In this document: positions 4,408 to 5,854 of the stretch, piece after piece | How positions within the stretch are numbered: position 1 is the first letter of the stretch | Layout: every line of letters begins with the position of its first letter | NCBI GenBank assembly: GCA_021159525.1 | Contig: JAGHEC010000021.1 | Coordinates: forward strand, 1-5,854 | Direction: 5' to 3' | DNA from: Deltaproteobacteria bacterium | GTDB lineage: Bacteria > Desulfobacterota > DSM-4660 > Desulfatiglandales > Desulfatiglandaceae | DNA: 5,854 nt | Position numbers and translations under genes: made by a program | Notes under the pieces: generated by a model | Databases searched by the model: none | What the model was told of the DNA's origin: nothing | The model's input: the letters and a program-made list of their open reading frames with translations, nothing else

Positions 4408-5854
4408 ATGGCAAAAGGTCAGGCCCTCAACAAGACCCGGAATATAGGCATCATTGCCCACATTGATGCGGGCAAGACCACCGTGACCGAACGCATCCTT
4501 TTTTACTCGGGCCGTGTTCACAAGATGGGGGAAGTGCACAACGGCGAGGCCACCATGGACTGGATGGTGGAGGAAAAGGAGCGGGGGATTACCATTACCT
4601 CGGCTGTCACTTCGTGCGAGTGGCTGGGACACACCATCAACATCATCGACACCCCCGGTCATGTGGATTTTACGGTTGAGGTGGAGCGGTCCCTACGCGT
4701 CCTGGACGGGGCAATCGGTGTTTTCTGCGCGGTCGGCGGTGTGGAGCCCCAGTCCGAGACCGTGTGGCATCAGGCCGACCGATACAAGGTCCCCAAGATC
4801 GCCTTTGTCAACAAGCTGGACAGGGTGGGCGCAGATTTTCACAGGGTTGTGCGGATGATCCGGGATCGATTGGCGGCCGTTCCCCTCGTCTTGCAGTTGC
4901 CCTGGGGCGTGGAAGACGGTTTCAAAGGAGTCATCGATCTGGTGTCCATGAAGGCCGTTGTGTGGGAAGACGACTCCCTGGGCGCGCGCTTTAGTTCGGT
5001 TCCGGCGCCTGAGGATATGGCCGATGAAGTCTCCCATTACAGGGAGCTTCTCATAGAAACCCTGGCCGACAAAGACGACCGGGTGATGGAACGTTTCCTG
5101 GCCGATGAGGACATCCCGGTCCGGGAGATCAAGGCCGCAATCCGGAAGGCCGGCATCGATCTGAAGGTGGTCCCCGTGCTGTGCGGCGCCGCCCTGAGAA
5201 ACAAGGGGATCCAGCCCCTCCTGGATGCCATTGTGGATTATCTGCCTTCGCCCCTGGAGGTTCCCCCTATCATAGGGACAAACCCCGCAACAGGGGAGGC
5301 CGAAACCCGGCCTCCCAAGACCAACGGGCCTTTTGCTGCCCTGGCATTCAAGGTCATGATGGATCAGGGGAGGAAGATGACCTATCTGCGGGTCTATTCG
5401 GGCACGGTGAAGGCCGGGGATCCGGTCGCCAATCCCGGAAGGGGTCTGATCGAAAGACCCGCGCGGCTTCTCAAGATGCATTCCAACAAGCGGGAGCGGA
5501 TCCCCGAGGCCTCTGCCGGCGATATCGTGGCGGCCATGGGTCTCAAACTCGCCGGCACCGGCGACACCCTCTGCGACGAGGCCCACCCGATTTTACTGGA
5601 GCCGATGGAGTTTAACGAGCCGGTTATCAGCGTGGCCGTGGAACCTAAGAGCGTGCAGGATAATGACAAACTTCTGGATGCCCTGCAGAAGCTGGCGGAT
5701 GAAGACCCCACTTTCCGGTTCAAGATCGACGAGGAGACCGGCCAAACCATCATTTCGGGAATGGGCGAATTACACATTGAGATTATTATGGGAAGGCTGA
5801 AGCGCGAATTCCTGGTGCCGGTCAATCAAGGCAAACCCCAAGTCGTATACAGAG
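4408..5854 (+). CDS. fusA: Translation elongation factor G (5' part, truncated by window end)
   Basis: This ribosomal GTPase moves tRNA and mRNA during elongation and, with the recycling factor, splits ribosomes. The frame is open for 482 codons to the window end; full EF-G is about 690-700 residues, so roughly the last 210 are missing. The GTPase motifs are complete: G1 AHIDAGKT (17-24), switch I RGITIT (59-64) with T62, G3 DTPGH (81-85) with catalytic His85, G4 NKLD (135-138) and G5 CGAA (259-262). The G' insert lies between G4 and G5. Domain II begins around GPFAALAFKV (about 310), and domain III contains MGELHIEI (452-459). It starts at ATG 4408, right before the usual EF-G opening (RNIGIIAHID), with a weak ribosome binding site. 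The neighbours are not rpsL, rpsG or tuf, so this is not the classic str operon copy and may be a paralogue (fusA2 type). The protein family is certain; the paralogue class is not. Confidence 0.93.
   Translation, partial: MAKGQALNKTRNIGIIAHIDAGKTTVTERILFYSGRVHKMGEVHNGEATMDWMVEEKERGITITSAVTSCEWLGHTINIIDTPGHVDFTVEVERSLRVLDGAIGVFCAVGGVEPQSETVWHQADRYKVPKIAFVNKLDRVGADFHRVVRMIRDRLAAVPLVLQLPWGVEDGFKGVIDLVSMKAVVWEDDSLGARFSSVPAPEDMADEVSHYRELLIETLADKDDRVMERFLADEDIPVREIKAAIRKAGIDLKVVPVLCGAALRNKGIQPLLDAIVDYLPSPLEVPPIIGTNPATGEAETRPPKTNGPFAALAFKVMMDQGRKMTYLRVYSGTVKAGDPVANPGRGLIERPARLLKMHSNKRERIPEASAGDIVAAMGLKLAGTGDTLCDEAHPILLEPMEFNEPVISVAVEPKSVQDNDKLLDALQKLADEDPTFRFKIDEETGQTIISGMGELHIEIIMGRLKREFLVPVNQGKPQVVYR

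Noticed and set aside
4693..5586. 297-codon minus-strand open frame opposite EF-G
   Set aside because: It is antisense to an intact EF-G frame whose motifs are all conserved; Gly/His/Asp-rich shadow composition, no domain.

Overview
The window holds four protein-coding genes and a set of related intergenic repeats. Left to right these are a small two-helix membrane protein, ppdK (pyruvate, phosphate dikinase), a leftward-facing DNA glycosylase of the endonuclease III superfamily that looks MagIII-like, and the first ~480 codons of an EF-G gene cut by the window end. Coding sequence is fairly GC-rich, Shine-Dalgarno sites are purine-rich, and the genes suit an anaerobic Gram-negative bacterium. 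The EF-G wording and long-form PpdK would fit a sulfate-reducer-like Desulfobacterota (deltaproteobacterial) lineage, but this is inference; no marker gene settles it.

Layout: 68-253 (small membrane protein) overlaps the ppdK start (250-3051) in an ATGA junction, so the two are probably one translationally coupled operon. Positions 3052-3417 are a 366-base non-coding gap between convergent genes, with a terminator-like hairpin and a repeat copy nested inside a wider inverted repeat. The glycosylase gene runs from 4125 (a TTG start) down to 3418. The 282-base gap 4126-4407 separates it from the divergent EF-G gene. This gap carries two overlapping, oppositely directed sigma-70-type promoters, each with a perfect TTGACA, followed by a second complete repeat copy in the presumed EF-G leader and a possible 14-codon upstream ORF.

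The genes do not form one pathway: PpdK interconverts pyruvate and phosphoenolpyruvate, the glycosylase would remove damaged bases, and EF-G drives ribosome translocation or recycling. The most notable feature is non-coding. Three intergenic stretches (1-41, 3263-3349, 4213-4340) share the same pair of terminal sequences, with GTATCAGC at one end and GTAATAGC at the other when both are read inward. The copy at 4213-4340 is flanked by an 8-base direct repeat. I read them as a small non-autonomous mobile element (MITE-like) family, one copy of which has landed between the EF-G promoter and its start codon. I found no CRISPR array, tRNA, rRNA or defence system.
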